Shown one piece after another: positions 11,421 to 22,978 of a stretch of DNA of 64,000 nt (position 1 is the first letter of the stretch; each line of letters starts with the position of its first letter). The notes beneath the pieces were generated by a model. The model was not told where the DNA came from. It did not search any database and saw nothing but the letters and a program-made list of their open reading frames with translations. The position numbers and the translations under genes were made by a program. This DNA comes from Chiridota heheva (lineage: Eukaryota > Echinodermata > Holothuroidea > Apodida > Chiridotidae). Where the stretch lies: NCBI GenBank assembly GCA_020152595.1, contig JAIGNY010003204.1:93501-157500 (forward strand), read 5' to 3'.

Positions 11421-12490
11421 CAAACTCATTGCGAGAAGCAATCTGTTTTGTCCATCGTGGTTTTCAACGTGAAAACTTCAAGTACTGCGCTAAAGAGAAT
11501 ACAGGATCCAAACTCAATAACAATTGAGTCCATGGGATCTATTTTTTGCATTGCAAAGACGGGAAATATCCATTTTAAGGCGATGCTCCCACAACAAACG
11601 AAATAGCATACGGCATCGAGTCGAGTGTAATCATCGGCCACCCTCCACTTGATGAAAGGGTATGATATAATTATTTTGAATACACATCTGGGTAAATGAT
11701 ACTCCATGCTGACGTTGAGTTGACAACAATCTTCAGTGGGAAGACTGAAATTACAAGTAGCAGTGCGAAGAGCAGAGCAAACCCAAAACCCTTCCTTGCA
11801 TTGAAATATTGGTATGTCGCGTTCCACATTTCTAAAGTCAAAAAGTATAAGAGATAAAACACACTTCATAAAAGTCACCGTCTTATTCCATGTAGTTTTC
11901 AATGCTTGTCTTACGCAGGAATGTCTGCAATATTGGCTGATGTTGACCGTGTGAGTCTTCGTCAGCTTTACGTAGTTTGAATTAATTTGATCCATTCTGT
12001 ATTTTCATATGATTCGCAAAAGTTTTTCCTACAGCCCTATAAAGCCCAGTAACATGAGGTTGGTATATTATGATTGAATTATTGCACGTAGCCATACATT
12101 CAACTTACTTCAGTGCAGTAATCCAGTAATCACACGAGAACAAAATAATACGTCATGATGTCCGAGTGAAGCAACCAACTGCTGGGTGTTGAAATACTGC
12201 AATGAGGTATTTGTAAGGTTAGGCAAGGTTCAGTATAAGGATTTAAAGCATAACAATGAGGATTCATACTGTCATATGGCTCTTTGTAGGCTATAGGCTT
12301 TAAGGGTAACAATGATGATTTTATGTTGGGTTTACTAAAAAGGGAATGCATGGAAAGGCAGCTGCAGTACGGAGAACAATAACAAAGATTAAAAGCGCTT
12401 TGTAATTTAGTCAGTCCCAATTCTTTAGGCCGCAGCTCTAGATCAGCATCTTGAATTTGACTGGAAATGAATAAACACCACGTTTTCACG
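11420..12490. other. unassigned DNA with a 189-codon minus-strand open frame
   Basis: The frame at 11426-11995 (minus) is the longest non-repetitive one between the two LINEs. It is Cys-, Phe- and Ile-rich and matches nothing I recognise. The frame lies immediately upstream of the LINE fragment on the same strand, so it might be LINE 5' sequence. I see no support for a gene. Confidence 0.4.
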
Positions 12491-12680
12491 CTTTTCTTCT
12501 CGAAGAGCGCAGAACCAGATATGATGTTGCCGTCCTACCATCGGGACCGACGGCTTAACGTCTCCGAAGGACAGTGTGCACCATTCAACCATCGCCACTT
12601 CTCTCAACGGCTGAATGAGGAGTAGAAGCTGCAGATAAAATGCTTTCGTTTTGATGATCGGCGTACTAAATCTGTTTGCA
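12490..12680 (+). repeat. dispersed repeat R4, copy 1
   Basis: Shares with 16630-16820 the string 'cctaccatcgggaccga.gg', then 'cttaacgt', 'ccgaaggac', 'caccattcaacca', 'gctgaatgaggag' and 'tgatgatcggcgta'. Probably SINE-like; only the two copies are seen. Confidence 0.75.
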
Positions 12681-14005
12681 TAGCCAAATAGCCGAATTCA
12701 ACCAAATTGTTCTGGTTACTTGAAACATACCCTTGATAGGAAGACGTTAGTTATGATTAGACCACTTTATATGTATACGAACAAGACCAGCGGCGTGTCC
12801 ACAAGGGCTGTTCCGTCCAGTGGTATTATAGATGAAAGAACATAAAGAATGTAGCGCAAGGCCCAAAAAGGAGAGACGGAACGCACAGTTTTAATAAAGC
12901 TTCTGAAATATATTGTAAACTGGTTTATACTCCAACTCTGACTATGACTATAACTTTCTCTTGCTATCTCTAACTGACAGACTCAATCTAAACGATTGCA
13001 ACTGTTTCTGACCTCTTATAAAAGAACCTTCTAGTTTAAATACAAAAAGAAGCACGTCATAAAACTTCATGGAAAAATCATCTTACTCATGATTGGCAAA
13101 TTCTACGTCTAGGAAAACCACCAACCAAGATAATGACTTAACGCCCTGAGGTACCAATACCGAGAAAAGCGATGACGTTATCTAAGGTCCACAGATTTAA
13201 TGGCAATAGAGCAAAAGGTCTGGCCTCTTATAAATGTGCAAACCGTAGCAAATTGAAAGTGATATACTTAGATTTCCATGAAGACTTATACGTAAACAAT
13301 GATAAAGAAAGTTCATGAAAAATGATATCGTGAATTTAAAAATGTAAATAATGATGAAAATTGAAGCAAAAGTTATTTTCAAGTGCTCGTTTGAACTCGT
13401 TTGAACTGCCTTTGTTCCAGTCTTTTTTTGTGTGGGTAGTTTGAATCATACATGTTTGTTTAATTTGATACCCTTCAGCACTTTAATTTGCTATATAGTG
13501 GTAAAAATTCAAAGTTAATGGTCAAAATACCAATATACGGGAATATATATAAAGCTATTAAAACAAAATAAAAAAAATAATTCTTTATTTTTCATTTTTC
13601 AAAACTTGCACATACGAAAGTACTGTAGATATAACCACACATCAACACTTGGATTTTTAATAAAATATTAATTCAAAACAGGTCAAATTTGTGTGTATTT
13701 TCCTCTCCAGATGAAAAAGTATATGGTTTTGCCATTGTTGGGGATTTTTTTTTACTTGCTTTTCAATTAATGGTGCAAAATCCCCGAGATATTCTTGTTG
13801 CAAGGTAGTAACTGTACGTCTTTTTGCTTCCGCATTATGAAAACATATGTATAACATTTTGACAGAAATATCACTTCTGTTTAGTTTTAACAGTAATAAT
13901 TTGATTTGTAATTTTTCAGTTTTACAGTCTTCAAAGCATTTTTGCTGCCCACCTGAGGATAGCCCGGTATTTTGTATTTGAGCCATATGATTCAACCAGG
14001 GAATT
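12680..14005. other. no gene seen
   Basis: AT-rich sequence without recognisable domain or repeat. The 151-codon minus-strand frame (13657-14112) runs into the MITE at 14010, which argues against it being a real gene. Confidence 0.5.
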
Positions 14006-14009
14006 ATTA

Positions 14010-14320
14010 TGCACTTGTCAATTGTGTGACTCACCCCTACACCCCGGACAAGGTGAGTCATTGCACCAAAGTGGGTGGACAAAACATGTATACTGACGCA
14101 CCCCTTAGTCACTTAAGTAACTGGCATTTTTTGTAAAATGACTAACCCCAAACAGATCACCTCTGTGCAAAGTCAATGGAGCTGAAGTAAATTGACCCAC
14201 CCCAGAGTCACTCTGGTGACTGACAATTCGGTAAAATGTCGCACATGTGAGTCACAATGACTCACCTTTGACTGATATTGTCGGGGGTAGTAGGGGTGAG
14301 TTATACAACTGACAAGTGCA
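14010..14320. mobile_element. MITE with TTA target duplication, PIF/Harbinger-like
   Basis: The termini are TGCACTTGTCA...TGACAAGTGCA. Inverted similarity extends about 55 bp inward through the gtgagtca blocks. TTA flanks both sides (14007-14009 and 14321-14323). TWA duplications are the PIF/Harbinger hallmark, so that superfamily is inferred; no transposase is present in the 311 bp. Confidence 0.75.
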
Positions 14321-14544
14321 TTATTTCTTTATGATTTGTAAGATTAAATTATTCACATCGTAAGTTCAAGAGTCGGGAGGGTTTTTTTTGAGAGTGAACC
14401 TGCATTTTATAGTTACTCCTTATTTTTCAATCATAAATTCTCTACAAGTTGTAGATTTTCAAAAATAGGAATTGTATACCAGCTACAGTACAACAATCCT
14501 CGTATGGCAATCCCAATGTCAACAGTACTGAGGGATGTGAATAA

Positions 14545-14803
<259 letters not shown>

Positions 14804-14947
14804 TGACAACTTTCCTCACCTCAAGCTGTCTTCGTACTGAAAATACCCAAGCCTATCATCTGCCCCATGTCTTTCTTTCCCCGCACTGCCCGTGATTGTA
14901 AATAAACGTCGTTATCTTGCTAGGAAACAGATTTCTTGACGTACTAG

Positions 14948-15787
14948 TTAGCCCTACAGTGGAAAGTTTGTTTTCTCCACGCTGAAGATTTACAACATAA
15001 TTTATACCTAGCAAAATACTATACTTCAATTTTCGTTTATACCACTATAATTTTAATGCATTTCTTTATAAATCTGAGAGAGAAATTATGCCAAACTTCG
15101 TCAAACTAGCTAAGCTCCACGCCAAAGATCATTGGCATGACATACATCCAGACTGGATCAGTGCACAGACTTTCAGCAGGGAGTTGTGATCTCCCGGCTT
15201 TCAGCCACATGATTGAACTTGGTTGACACTTTACTGGAAGAAGATTTTGATTTGAACGTAGGCCTAGTAAATAGATATAAACTGCCATGGCATGTAGCAG
15301 GTTTTTTTAAATATATTTTGTTATCACAACTTCCAATGCAAGTTAAACACAGCTAAGGTTAAACTTTAGCTCATTAACACCAACACTTTACAGCAGAACT
15401 AACGTTAGGACCCTAGCAATCATTCAATTTCAACCAACAGCTAAAAACACTAAGTGATCTTGGCTCCAAATCGAAGCTCTTGAGTTCATGAAGCATAACA
15501 GTTGATACCACCATGGTCCTCTAGATTGTTTTTGTTTTAAAACTCTTCACTCTCAGACTGTAGACTAATCAAACCTCTTCCAAACGGCCGTGAACGTGAT
15601 CTCACAGTCAGACAATCCCACGTGTGTGCACATCTGCCCTTGCACGAAATCAAAAGTAAAAAGCGATCCTTCAGTCCTAACTCCTTGTTTACATAGTAAA
15701 AGGATCAGCTGTGCCGAACTTATCAAGTACATTATGGCCCAAAATAAACAAGATCCGACGCGCACCAACAGCGCGTTTGCGTACTAG
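14948..15787 (+). mobile_element. dispersed repeat R5, copy 1 (possibly Helitron-like, non-autonomous)
   Basis: About 840 bp closely matching 22979-23743. The match runs from 'cacagtggaaagtttg' to 'aagatccgacgcgcacca'. The 3' end has a GC-rich short hairpin (ACGCGC-7 nt-GCGCGT) followed 7 nt later by CTAG and then a T. These are Helitron end features. Against this, no clear 5' TC end is visible, and a 10-bp direct repeat CGTACTAGTT at 14939-14948 and 15780-15789 flanks this copy. No protein-coding content. Confidence 0.6.
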
Positions 15788-16500
15788 TTGTATGCAAACT
15801 TTTCAAGAAACGAATAATTGCAGAGTGACGTCCTTAGAATAGACATCTTGGATTTTCTTTGACTTCAGAATAAACAGACAAGTTGAGACAACAGATACCT
15901 ATTATTTAACTTTTAAGCGAAGCAAATCATTTTGTAATGTTATTCACTTGATAACGGTTAGTGTCATGATTTACAAATTATACCTGCATCAGGCATAAGC
16001 AAGCAATCAGCAAAAATAGAGCCAAAGTTACGTTGAACTCTACGTTACAACTTGACTAACGTTGGGCTAGCCTAAATTAGCCCTACCTTAAGTTAATTAA
16101 CGTTGTTCTGTTGTTACAGAGCTGCAGACTGACAGATAACGGAACTAAGATACATTTCACAATACACTGACTAAAACAGAAACTTAAACTTGAATTTGTA
16201 AGAGTAAGTAACTACAGTATAGAATACAGGCTCACTTCGAAGAGTGTTGGAGAGCGTAACACTTGTTGAGTATAGACGTATTTTCACAACTTACGTTTAT
16301 TACTTGGAAATTTTACCTTTAGCTGTGGATTTTTTACCCTCACGTGGATATACATTATTTTGTTTACCTGTCTGAAGGCTATTTGTGCTTTTTTTTGTAT
16401 TGTTTAATTGTTCATTCTTGTTTACTTTAGTGCATTTTCCGTGTCTGTTATTTTCGCGTAGCGTGAACCTAATGTTATTTAGCCTTGTTTGTATATGATC
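15788..16500. other. no gene seen
   Basis: Unassigned AT-rich sequence. I see no repeat unit, tRNA-like segment or open frame of note. Confidence 0.5.
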
Positions 16501-16629
16501 CTCCCTTACGGGAACTCGGCAAGACTCCTATATGAAGCATAGACGCCAAGCTATAGCCTGCATAGCAGATGCCAGTCTCGTGCGACCAGGACGGAAGTGG
16601 ATGAACACCGGGTTTTCACCATACTCTTT

Positions 16630-16820
16630 TCGAGAAGTGTTCAGAGTACCAGGTAGGGTGTGACTGTCCTACCATCGGGACCGATGGCTTAACGTCCCCT
16701 CCGAAGGACGGCGAGCACCATTCAACCATTGCCACTTTTCTCAACAGCTGAATGAGGAGCAGGAGCTGTACGACGTACTTCCGCTTTGATGATCGGCGTA
16801 TCTGTCTGCATAGCTGTGGA
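16630..16820 (+). repeat. dispersed repeat R4, copy 2
   Basis: Second copy of the block at 12490-12680, better preserved. The upstream 'ctcttttcgagaagtg' is also partly shared. Confidence 0.75.
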
Positions 16821-16847
16821 AAAACTGCTTAGGCCTGTTTGAGGCTT

Positions 16848-16909
16848 GAATCGGGTACCTCCAGCATCTCAGTCGTGTGTTCTACCAACTGAGCTACCTG
16901 ACTCCTAGC
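16848..16909 (-). mobile_element. tRNA-like sequence (SINE head or tRNA pseudogene)
   Basis: The minus strand reads 'gagtcaggtagctcagttgg' (A-box region) to 'cccgattcaagcct' (degenerate B box). The same head occurs on the plus strand at 23744-23806. It does not fold into a convincing complete tRNA by eye. Confidence 0.6.
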
Positions 16910-17358
16910 CTAAGGCCTAGGCCTACACACTATTTGTATTGACAACAATTTCCGCTATTTTCTTTTTTTCGGTGATCGGAAGTTAAGACCAATTTAAGTC
17001 CTGAGTAAGTTTATTGTTTGCCTTCTTACATCATTTCATTCATTTTCATTTCCTTATCTTCCTATTGCTACTGTATAAGTGTCCATTGCAGCCTTTAGCT
17101 GTTATTTTTCCAGTTGTCAAGTAAAACGCCTATATTAGGTAGTATCGTTAGACCTAGGCCTATTTTATTTGTTTACAGATTCTTCAATCATGTTTATTCT
17201 AACTCACAACCTATTTTTCCCTGTATCGTTCTTGGTAACATACTCTAGAGCCTCCGACTCTCTGAACTCCTTACGTACGTCACAACCCCACTTGTCTCAG
17301 GCCTCAAATGTGCCTCTAAATGCCCCACAAACTGGCTACCTTGTCTTGTTTGGTCTGA

Positions 17359-18074
17359 GTGATTATTCAAATCACACACTCACAACTTATCTATGTATCG
17401 ATGGGCAATTACATTCGTATATACAGATCAAGTTGGAAATTGTCAAAATTTAAATTACACAAGAGAAAATTACTCCTCTTATTCCTTACCCTTTCTGGTG
17501 ATATCGAAAGCAATCCTGGACCCTCCCCAAAATTTCCTTGCAAACAATGCAACAAATCTTTCAAAATAACCAGAAAGGTATCTGTTGCGATGACTACTCG
17601 TGGATTCATAATAAGTGTGCAAGCAATAGTAATGCAGCTTACAACACCCTCGCATCATCAACCGATGATTGGTTTTGTTCGAACTGTTTGGCTCCTTGTG
17701 GCCTGTGTGGACTCCAGTGTAGGAGATCTGATATAGCAGTACAGTGTGACAATTGTGATCAATGGATCCACTATAAGTGCTGCAACATTGATGACTCACA
17801 ATACAGCGACCTTATGCATTCTAGCTGTGCCTGGATATGTTATACTTGTGACTTCATAAAAAAATTCTCCGATTCTTTCTTCTCAACTAACAATTCCATC
17901 AACTGTACCAACTCATATGAAGCACTTCAAAGTTATTTTTCCGGTTTTAACTCAGGGTCCAACGACGATCCCGATGTCAAATTGAAAACTAATCCAAAAA
18001 AAGGAAAAAAGGAAGGTTCTAAAATTTCTTGTTATCAACTTTCAAAGTGTTCGAAACAAGAAAGCCTCCACTGA
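17359..18074 (+). pseudogene. LINE L-A ORF1 remnant: 2A-like motif and PHD fingers
   Basis: A Leu-rich run leads into SGDIESNPGP; the DIESNPGP codons are 17500-17523. This matches the D(V/I)ExNPGP consensus of 2A ribosome-skipping peptides, known at the N terminus of ORF1 in several sea-urchin CR1 elements. A Cys/His-rich region follows: CKQC, CC..IHNKC and WFCSNC, then CGLC, CDNCDQWIHYKC and WICYTC, typical of PHD fingers (C4HC3). The frame switches near 17578, so the fingers lie in a different frame from the motif. ORF1 proteins bind nucleic acid; the PHD's role in these elements is not established. Confidence 0.85.
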
Positions 18075-18717
18075 AAGTCTTATAAAAGACAAAGACCCAG
18101 ATGTCATCATTGGCACTAAAACCTGGCTAAATTCCGAAATCAACAACTCTGAAAATTTTCCCCACAACTATACAGTCATTCGCAAAGATAGAAGTACAAA
18201 TGGTTATGGTGGTGTATTACAGGCAATACAAAATGACCTGATTTTCACTGAGCTCACTAAACTAGACTGACTGTGAGATCATCTGAACTAAATTCCAATT
18301 CCCTATGGAAAAGAGCATGTATGTAGGAACTTTTTACAGGCCCAGTCACAATGACCTTACTAGCCTTTTTGAGTTGTGTCAAAATCACTACAAAAGATAG
18401 GGAAAAATGCTGACAAAAACAATGTTATTCTTACCAGTGATATCAATCAACCTAACATTGACCGGAGCCAAAACATTATTTCAGGCACTAACGCTTTCTC
18501 CGAAGCGGTCAAAATGCTTCTTGAAGTGGCCGATTCATTCAACCTCACTCAAATGGTGCAGTTTCCTACCAGAGATAACAACATTCTTGATCTTGTATTT
18601 ACTAACAACTCACCAGCTGTTAACTCAGCTAACATCATACCCGGTATAAGTGACCATGATATTGTTGAAATGACCCTATTCATCTCCCCATCTCGTAAAA
18701 AGTTGCCTAAACGTTAA
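18050..18717 (+). pseudogene. LINE L-A endonuclease remnant
   Basis: Fragments in two frames fit an APE-type endonuclease of CR1-like ORF2. The first piece includes DVIIGTKTWLN (18092 onward), where E of the usual T-E-T-W is replaced by K. It continues with RKDRSTNGYGGVL and GTFYRPSHNDL. The second piece (18376-18717) has SDINQPNID and the terminal SDHDIV. This enzyme would nick target DNA to prime reverse transcription. Stops and at least one frameshift disable it. Confidence 0.8.
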
Positions 18718-19425
18718 ATCTATCTAAGGAAAAAATGTAACACAAAACGCATAAAAGAAGACCTGTCTAAACTTAAACTGCGATATTATTCTAAATTCAA
18801 TAAGTCATCCATTAATGTTGATGAAAAATGGAATATCTTTGAAAAGGAAATTAAACTGATTATTGAAGAAGAAAAAAAACAACTCACAAATTCACCTTAA
18901 CTAAACTATATCTACCTTGCTTCACCCATATCCAACGCCGTCTCTGCAAGAAAAAAACAGAAACTGTTCAAAAAAGCTAAGAAAACTCAACAAATCCATG
19001 ACTGGAATACATATAAAAGCTTTAGGAAATCTGTCTGTAAAAATATTAAAGAAGCTAGAAACAAGTTCATCTGTAATAAACTTAAAAATTCCCTAACTGA
19101 AAGCCCTAAGGCATGTTTGTCCTACGTCAAAGACTTAAAAGTAATTTCGTGGGTGTGTTAGACCTTATGAACAACGGTAAACTTTGTAGTGACAGTATGA
19201 CTGAAGCTAACATTCTAAACAGCCACTCTTTCAGCGTTTTCACAGAAGATACCTCTCAAATCCCTGTAACTAAACCACTCACCACCAACAAAATAAACCA
19301 ATTCATAATCAATCCAGAAGGTGTCAAAAAGCTACTGCAAAACCTAAACCCAAACAAAGCCTCAGGTCCTGACCATATACCACCATTGTTCTTAAAAACA
19401 CATGCGGAAGAAGACCTTTATGAAA
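18717..19425 (+). pseudogene. LINE L-A linker and start of RT
   Basis: After a decayed Lys-rich linker, an open run at 19113-19425 carries PNKASGPDHIPP, the N-terminal RT block of CR1-like elements. It is cut off by the SINE inserted at 19426. Confidence 0.8.
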
Positions 19426-19619
19426 CGCCAGTGCACCACAACTGGTTATCAAAGGCCGTGGACATTGACTTGGTTGTCGATGTTATGTCTGTCCGTACGT
19501 CGTACTTGTGTTCTCGTCTGGGTCGTATTAAGCGTTTCGAGATAGCATTTGTACTATCATAAGCGAATACGCAGGCGACGACCCCGTCATCGTAATTGTG
19601 TGTTCAACTCTCTCTCTCT
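19426..19619 (+). mobile_element. 5'-truncated S1 SINE inside the LINE
   Basis: Lacks the tRNA head and starts at 'cgccagtgcaccacaactgg'. It ends in a (CT)n tail. Flanked by the 11-bp duplication CCTTTATGAAA (19415-19425 and 19620-19630). The other LINE copy has the uninterrupted site near 26758. Confidence 0.92.
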
Positions 19620-20151
19620 CCTTTATGAAATCCTAACTGATCTCTTCCAAACATCTGTGGATAACGGTACAATCCCAAACAAGTGGAAGGAAGCAACCAT
19701 ATGTAGCGTTTTTAAGAAAAGGTGATAAACACGACTCAGCTAATTATAGACCAGTTTCTTTTACCTGCGTGTGTAGTAAAATCCTTGAGCATATAATCCA
19801 CTCAGATGTGATGAAATTCCTTGATGAGCATAATATCTTAACTGATCTCCATCATTGCTTTCGTACAAAAATATCAACTGAAACACAACTTTTCTAAACA
19901 ATAAATGATATTTCTAAACAAATTGACCAAAACAGTACCATCTCTATGGCTATACTCAACTTCTCAAAAGCGTTTGATAAAGTCCCACACCAACGTCTGT
20001 TATCCAAACTTTACGCATATGGCATTGATGGAAATCTACTGGCCTGGTTTGCATCCTTCCCCAGCAGCCGCATTCAGCGTGTTGTCTGTGATGGTGAAAT
20101 CTCATATCCTAAACAAGTTCTATCTAGTGTACCACAAGGTACCGTTTTAGG
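19620..20151 (+). pseudogene. LINE L-A reverse transcriptase, middle part
   Basis: Pieces include NGTIPNKWKEA, ANYRPVS.TCVCSKILEHI, SMAILNFSKAFDKVPHQ (motif A region) and SSVPQGTVLG (motif B). A frameshift after FKK and a stop after ETQLF interrupt it. The second SINE enters within the codons for TVLG. Confidence 0.88.
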
Positions 20152-20428
20152 CGACGACGACAACGAGTGAACACACAATTACAATGACGGGGTCATCGCC
20201 TACGTATTTGGTTATGATAGTAACAATGCTATCACGAAACGCTTAATACGACCCAGACGAGAACACAGGTACGACGTACGGACAGACATAACATCGACAA
20301 CCAAGTCAATGTCCACGGCCTTTGATAACCAGTTGTGGTACACTGGCGTGTCTACCCAACCCAGGCTTGAACCCAGGGCCTCGTGGTCTGTGGACAGGTA
20401 TGATGACCGCTACACCACAGTAGGTAGA
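20152..20428 (-). mobile_element. full-length S1 SINE inside the LINE
   Basis: Minus-strand SINE with A and B boxes near 20428-20350 and a CGT-rich tail at 20152. The 12-bp duplication TACCGTTTTAGG lies at 20140-20151 and 20429-20440. The empty site is preserved in the paralogous LINE near 26240. Confidence 0.93.
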
Positions 20429-20433
20429 TACCG

Positions 20434-21296
20434 TTTTAGGTCCTTTACTCTTCCTTTTTTATGTCAATGACATCCCTGATAATATAAACAGCACGGTTAG
20501 ACTGTTTGCTGATGATTGTCTTGTGTATAGAACAACTGATAAGCCCTTTAAACTAACAAATCCTCCAAGATAATCTAAATAAATTTAAACAATGGCAAAT
20601 GAATTTCAACTCTTCTAAATGCTACACCCTCTCAATATCTCCTAGAAAATGCTATAAATCACCAGTTTATACCTTGTGACACCAGCCGCTAAAACGTGTC
20701 AACTCCCACCTGTACCTAGGTGTTGAAATCGTTAATAAACTCAGATGGGATAAACATATAAACAACATCACCAACAAAGCAAACTCTGTACTTGGCATAT
20801 TAAGACGTAACCTCCCAAACTGTCCCGCTGACGTTAAAAACACTGCATATAAAGCTCCAGTTAGGCCAGTACTTGAGTATGCATCAGCAGTTTGGGACCC
20901 CATCACAAGTGCGATGTAGATAAGCTTGAATCAATTCAACGGAGAGCAGCCAGGTTCTGTATGGCAGACTACTCTTATAAATCCAGTGTCACTAGCATGC
21001 TGTATAAATTAGATTGGCCCCTGCTAATAACAAGAAGGAACACCCGTCTAAAAATGCTATATAAAAGCAATAATAGTCTTGTTGCCATTGATAATGATAA
21101 CCTGATCCCAAACGCAAGAATTGATACAAGAAATAACCATGAGTTGAATTTCCACGTTCCTTATGCTCAAAAGAATGTTTATAAATACTCCTTCTTTCCT
21201 CAAACACTAAAAGATTGGAATGCTTTACCATCGGACATATTACATGCACCAAGTCTAAACTGTTTCAGAGCTAAACTTGCTAAGCTTAATGATTGA
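20434..21296 (+). pseudogene. LINE L-A reverse transcriptase, C-terminal part
   Basis: Resumes after the SINE with GPLLFLFYVNDIPDNI and RLFADDC (catalytic Asp pair of motif C), then WQMNFNSSKCY. A 134-codon open run at 20892-21296 holds the C-terminal domain (LESIQRRAARFCMADY ... FFPQTLKDWNALP). Stops and frame changes occur near 20680 and 20917. Confidence 0.88.
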
Positions 21297-21383
21297 TTTT
21301 TCTTCTTCATACTTTTGCTCCGCTCTGTTGGCGTTTATGTCCTCTGGAAGGATTTTTGCCGACTTAACCTATTCAGATTCAGA

Positions 21384-21900
21384 TAGACCTCGCTGCCGAC
21401 AGCGAAAGTCACTTTCCAATGATCATCATACATGAATATGCATCATTCTTTAATTAAGATTAGTAGGCCTACAATCCCCGCCACCACACTACCCAGCCGA
21501 GGATATGCCAAAGTTTTGACTTCAAATATGTAAAAGTTCTTCCAAGATGAATATGCATCGTTTTTTTAATTAAAGTGGTCCTGCTATGGGGGTCGGAACT
21601 TAAATCAGATATGTTGATTGGATTACGCCTAATTGATTAGCAAAAGTATATCTTTTTCTGCACAAAACCCAATCGATTGCGAGAAATTCACATAAGGAAA
21701 GTGCATTTTACGTCACCTTGACAACAAATAAACCAGAATAAGACTCATTATGTAATGACGTCATTTTGGGAACGCCTGTATGTTGACACTGTATCTATGC
21801 CACGTATAATGTGTGTCTGCCATTGAAATTTCACAACTAGTATCGAAAGCATCTCTGTTTGTTCTTCTAAAACATTACATTTTCCAAGCAAATATTCAAC
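21384..21900. other. no gene seen
   Basis: Unassigned intergenic DNA with two 'aatatgcatc.tt..taatta' echoes (21434 and 21548) suggesting an old local duplication. Confidence 0.5.
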
Positions 21901-21903
21901 AAA

Positions 21904-22137
21904 ATGCCGCAGCGTTGTGTAGTTGGAGGATGCAGTAATATTAATTCTCAAACTAAAAGTCGTTTATCAATGGCAAAGGGCAACAAAACGAGACAATTCT
22001 GGATGTGTTTTGTGCGCTTGACATCAATCAAGTTTTCGGGGCTTACCGGGTACAATGTCATATTCAGCTCATGCCAGATTGTTACCCTTGTTCTGTTCAA
22101 TTTAAATAGTAGCTTGACCGCATCATCCCTGACATGA
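21904..22137 (+). pseudogene. THAP-domain fragment, decayed
   Basis: The reading frame begins MPQRCVVGGCSN, the classic start of a THAP zinc finger (M-P-x-x-C-x4-C). It continues with a W followed by CFVR and then FSGLTGYNVIFSSCQ, which lines up with the usual W..FV ... YSVICSDHF block. The closing C-x2-H is spoiled, since CQIV lacks the His, and the SLHSFPK segment is altered. THAP domains bind DNA in P-type transposases and host regulators. No further domain follows in frame, so this is probably a transposon or gene relic. Confidence 0.6.
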
Positions 22138-22204
22138 AATTTTTACTCTTTCGCTAGTAATACAAATTAAAATGAAAGACTGAAACAGAGGAAGAAAAAA
22201 AACA

Positions 22205-22272
22205 ATAAGACGGTGAGATTCGAACTCAAAACTTCTCGCTCTAAAGCCGAAGACGTAATCGCGTGGGCTACT
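22205..22272 (-). mobile_element. tRNA-like sequence
   Basis: The minus strand reads 'gtagcccacgcgattacg' through to 'gagttcgaatctcacc', with a good B box. It is probably a tRNA-derived SINE head or pseudogene. Complete cloverleaf pairing was not established. Confidence 0.45.
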
Positions 22273-22978
22273 TAATCAGTTCAAAATTTGTATAATTTAT
22301 TGTATATATTGTTTGAAATTAACTGAAGGAAGACAAATCGATAAAATATAAGTGAATTGTAATTATTGTGTCCATATGCCAAGCCGTTCAACTAACAACA
22401 TTTTCACAATTTCTTCAAAAACGTTCAATTCAAGTGCAAAAACGCAAACAGATTGCGTGAATGAACTATTCTGATCACGTAATATCAAGCGACAGAGACT
22501 TGAACATTGATAAATACATTTTATATTTCCATTAGACCTCCTTTTTTCTTTTCTTTCTGCGTTTCCCTCTTTTCTCCCTTAGGCTACAAACCTTTCATCT
22601 CCTCACTATCCTAATTCTTACACCATAATTCATTAACACCCTCTTGGCACATTTGACCCTGACTGTCGCGGTACCCGTTTAATATCAACAAACCAAACGT
22701 AAAAAAAGAAAACAGTAGATGTTGTTGCAAACCTTAAATTTGATTATTTTTAACAAAATATTACTTGTGAAAGAGTAAGAATTTCATGCCGACTACACAA
22801 GCTTTGTACTGTAGGACCGTGTAAGGGCCCGTGTAAGGGTTGTAAGCCTGATCTTTCTTTCTTGTCTGCAAGCGGTTCAAATTCAAAAGGAACGACATCC
22901 CTTTATTATGAGAATGTTCTTCATTTATTTCAAAATTATTTTCATCATAGTTTGAACATGAAGATAACAAATTAAGAT

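Larger units (their letters stand above)
17160..21384 (+). mobile_element. CR1-like LINE (family L-A), near full length, interrupted and decayed
   Basis: In order on the plus strand: a 2A-like motif, PHD-type zinc fingers, an APE-type endonuclease, a reverse transcriptase with VPQGTVLG and FADD motifs, and a C-terminal domain ending at 21296. A 3' tail follows with 'attcagattcaga' (21371-21383). Two S1 SINEs are inserted in the RT (19426-19619 and 20152-20428). Several frameshifts and stops make it inactive. The second copy at 25260-27036 shares the 3' two fifths. Confidence 0.92.

Noticed and set aside
11426..11995. 189-codon minus-strand frame as a gene
   Set aside because: No recognisable domain, no splice or start context, and position directly upstream of a LINE fragment; kept only as unassigned DNA.
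13657..14112. 151-codon minus-strand frame as a gene
   Set aside because: Its first ~100 bp lie inside the MITE at 14010-14320, so the start codon is transposon sequence. No domain seen.
16848..16909. Functional tRNA gene
   Set aside because: A- and B-box-like segments are present but acceptor and T-arm pairing is poor and the B box is altered. A similar head recurs beside other repeats, so a SINE is more likely.
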